Shown here in pieces: positions 5,209 through 5,969 of a stretch of 5,969 bases of DNA; the first letter of the stretch is position 1; the number at the start of each line of letters is the position of its first letter. The stretch covers positions 1 through 5,969 of the forward strand of contig CAMLOZ010000246.1 of assembly GCA_946481625.1 (NCBI GenBank). Reading direction: 5' to 3'. Origin of the DNA: an uncultured Haloferula sp. Lineage in GTDB: Bacteria > Verrucomicrobiota > Verrucomicrobiae > Verrucomicrobiales > Akkermansiaceae. The position numbers were made by a program, and so were the translations under genes. The notes below the pieces were generated by a model. That model saw only the letters and a program-made list of their open reading frames with translations, was not told the origin of the DNA and ran no database searches.

Positions 5209-5969
5209 TAGAGAAGTCCCAATGCAGAAGAAATGAGGAGATCGTCATCGAAGAGCCAGCGGGCGACATCCGAGCCTTGTGACATTTCCGCCGCCGCGCC
5301 GCCTTCACGCACCTGGATCGAGAGGTTGTCCGAGCGGAGACGGGTGACGGAGGCACCGAGATCGTAGATTCCCATGAGGGCGGCCAAGACCGGAACGGCT
5401 TCCTCCCCCCCTTTGCCACCCACGCCGAGCATTCCCGCGAGCAGGCGCGGGAAGGGATCGGAGGTTGACCCGAGCATGAAGTTTCCGCCTTCTCCGGTGG
5501 TTTCCAAGGATTCGCCGGCCGGAAGCGACTTCACGAAAGCGGCCACGCGGTCGGCGAGAGATGAACCGGAGAATCCCGCCTTGAGCGACTCCTCCAGCAT
5601 GCCGGCAAGCTTCTTCTCGACCTCGTAAACCTTCCGCCAAGAGTCGATGCCTGCATCCATCGTCCCAGCGCGACCGCTGGCGGCGGCGGTGCCGAAGGCA
5701 CCAAGGCGAACGAAAGAAGCGACGGCTTCCGCGGCGTGCTTGCCAGGAAGACCGGCGGCGACGGGAGCCAGCGCGAAGGCGGCGAGGCGGGACGAGTAGA
5801 TCACGTTTGCCAAGGCCTGGAGCTTCGCGCCCATGAGCGAATTGCGCTCGCGTTTGACGATGAAGAACTCCATCGCACGGCGCAGGGTGACCTCGAACTC
5901 GCTGACTTCCCAAGGTTTGGTGATATAGCGGTAGATGCCGCCCTTGTTCACCGAGCCGATGGCGGCATC
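5208..5969 (-). CDS. Receiver-domain signalling protein with kinase-like C-terminus, C-terminal fragment
   Basis: The frame is open from the right edge and stops at TAA 5210-5208, giving 253 visible residues; the N-terminus is outside. The first visible residues, DAAIGSVNKGGIYRYITKPW, are the end of a CheY-like receiver domain, with the conserved beta-5 Lys-Pro at visible residues 18-19; the phosphorylated Asp would lie beyond the edge. A charged helix (EVTLRRAMEFFIVKRERNSL) leads to about 200 residues without a clear family. The block RLAAFALAPVAAGLPGKHAA resembles a histidine-kinase H-box of the form LAALGxLAAGxAHExxN, but the His position is Gly or Lys. The region before the end (LGASVTRLRSDNLSIQVREG) resembles the last strands of an HATPase domain. 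These kinase comparisons are inference. A two-component response regulator with a degenerate kinase-like output is the best description. GTG at 5951 is internal, not a start. Confidence 0.7.
   Translation of the reverse strand, partial: DAAIGSVNKGGIYRYITKPWEVSEFEVTLRRAMEFFIVKRERNSLMGAKLQALANVIYSSRLAAFALAPVAAGLPGKHAAEAVASFVRLGAFGTAAASGRAGTMDAGIDSWRKVYEVEKKLAGMLEESLKAGFSGSSLADRVAAFVKSLPAGESLETTGEGGNFMLGSTSDPFPRLLAGMLGVGGKGGEEAVPVLAALMGIYDLGASVTRLRSDNLSIQVREGGAAAEMSQGSDVARWLFDDDLLISSALGLL

Noticed and set aside
5191..5210. The ACGTGA/TCACGT palindrome as an intrinsic terminator of the receiver gene
   Set aside because: The stem is short and AT-containing and is followed by AGTTTG rather than a T-tract. 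A protein-binding site fits better.

Overview
The window is a high-GC bacterial chromosomal segment from a Gram-negative organism: it encodes a FadL-type outer-membrane barrel and a class II fumarase. Strong Shine-Dalgarno sequences are scarce in front of the genes, and together with the receiver-type signalling protein and the secreted FN3 protein this would fit the Verrucomicrobiota/PVC group. The taxonomic guess rests on general resemblance only and is tentative. I see no rRNA, tRNA, CRISPR array, insertion sequence or phage gene.

Layout. At the left edge (1-233, minus) is the N-terminus of a secreted fibronectin type III protein. A 207-bp divergent spacer follows, then fumC on the plus strand (441-1817). 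Its TAG stop directly abuts the TAG stop of a convergent minus-strand gene. From there to the right edge every gene is on the minus strand. In transcription order they are: a partial receiver-domain protein (5969 down to 5208), a short AraC-family regulator (5131-4736), a FadL-like outer-membrane transporter (4641-3457) and two short-chain dehydrogenases/reductases of 273 aa each (3457-2636 and 2639-1818).

The last three genes form a tight operon. fadL-like and the first SDR share one base (TGATG), and the two SDRs overlap by four (ATGA). The plausible reading is an uptake-and-redox cassette for a hydrophobic substrate such as a fatty, sterol-like or aromatic compound: the barrel brings it across the outer membrane and the two oxidoreductases act on a hydroxyl or keto group. 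Their dinucleotide-binding signatures point to opposite cofactors, Arg38 (NADPH type) in the first and Asp44 (NADH type) in the second. The short AraC protein just upstream is the obvious candidate regulator. The 94-bp gap before the barrel gene holds a candidate promoter framed by an imperfect inverted repeat, and a CRP-like palindrome lies upstream of the araC gene. The substrate is unknown.

The window is mostly ordinary metabolism. The points most worth a second look are the paired SDRs (one with a degenerate NNAG motif and Asn-to-Asp change), the regulatory palindromes, and the receiver protein whose C-terminal part looks like a histidine-kinase module that has lost its phosphoacceptor histidine.
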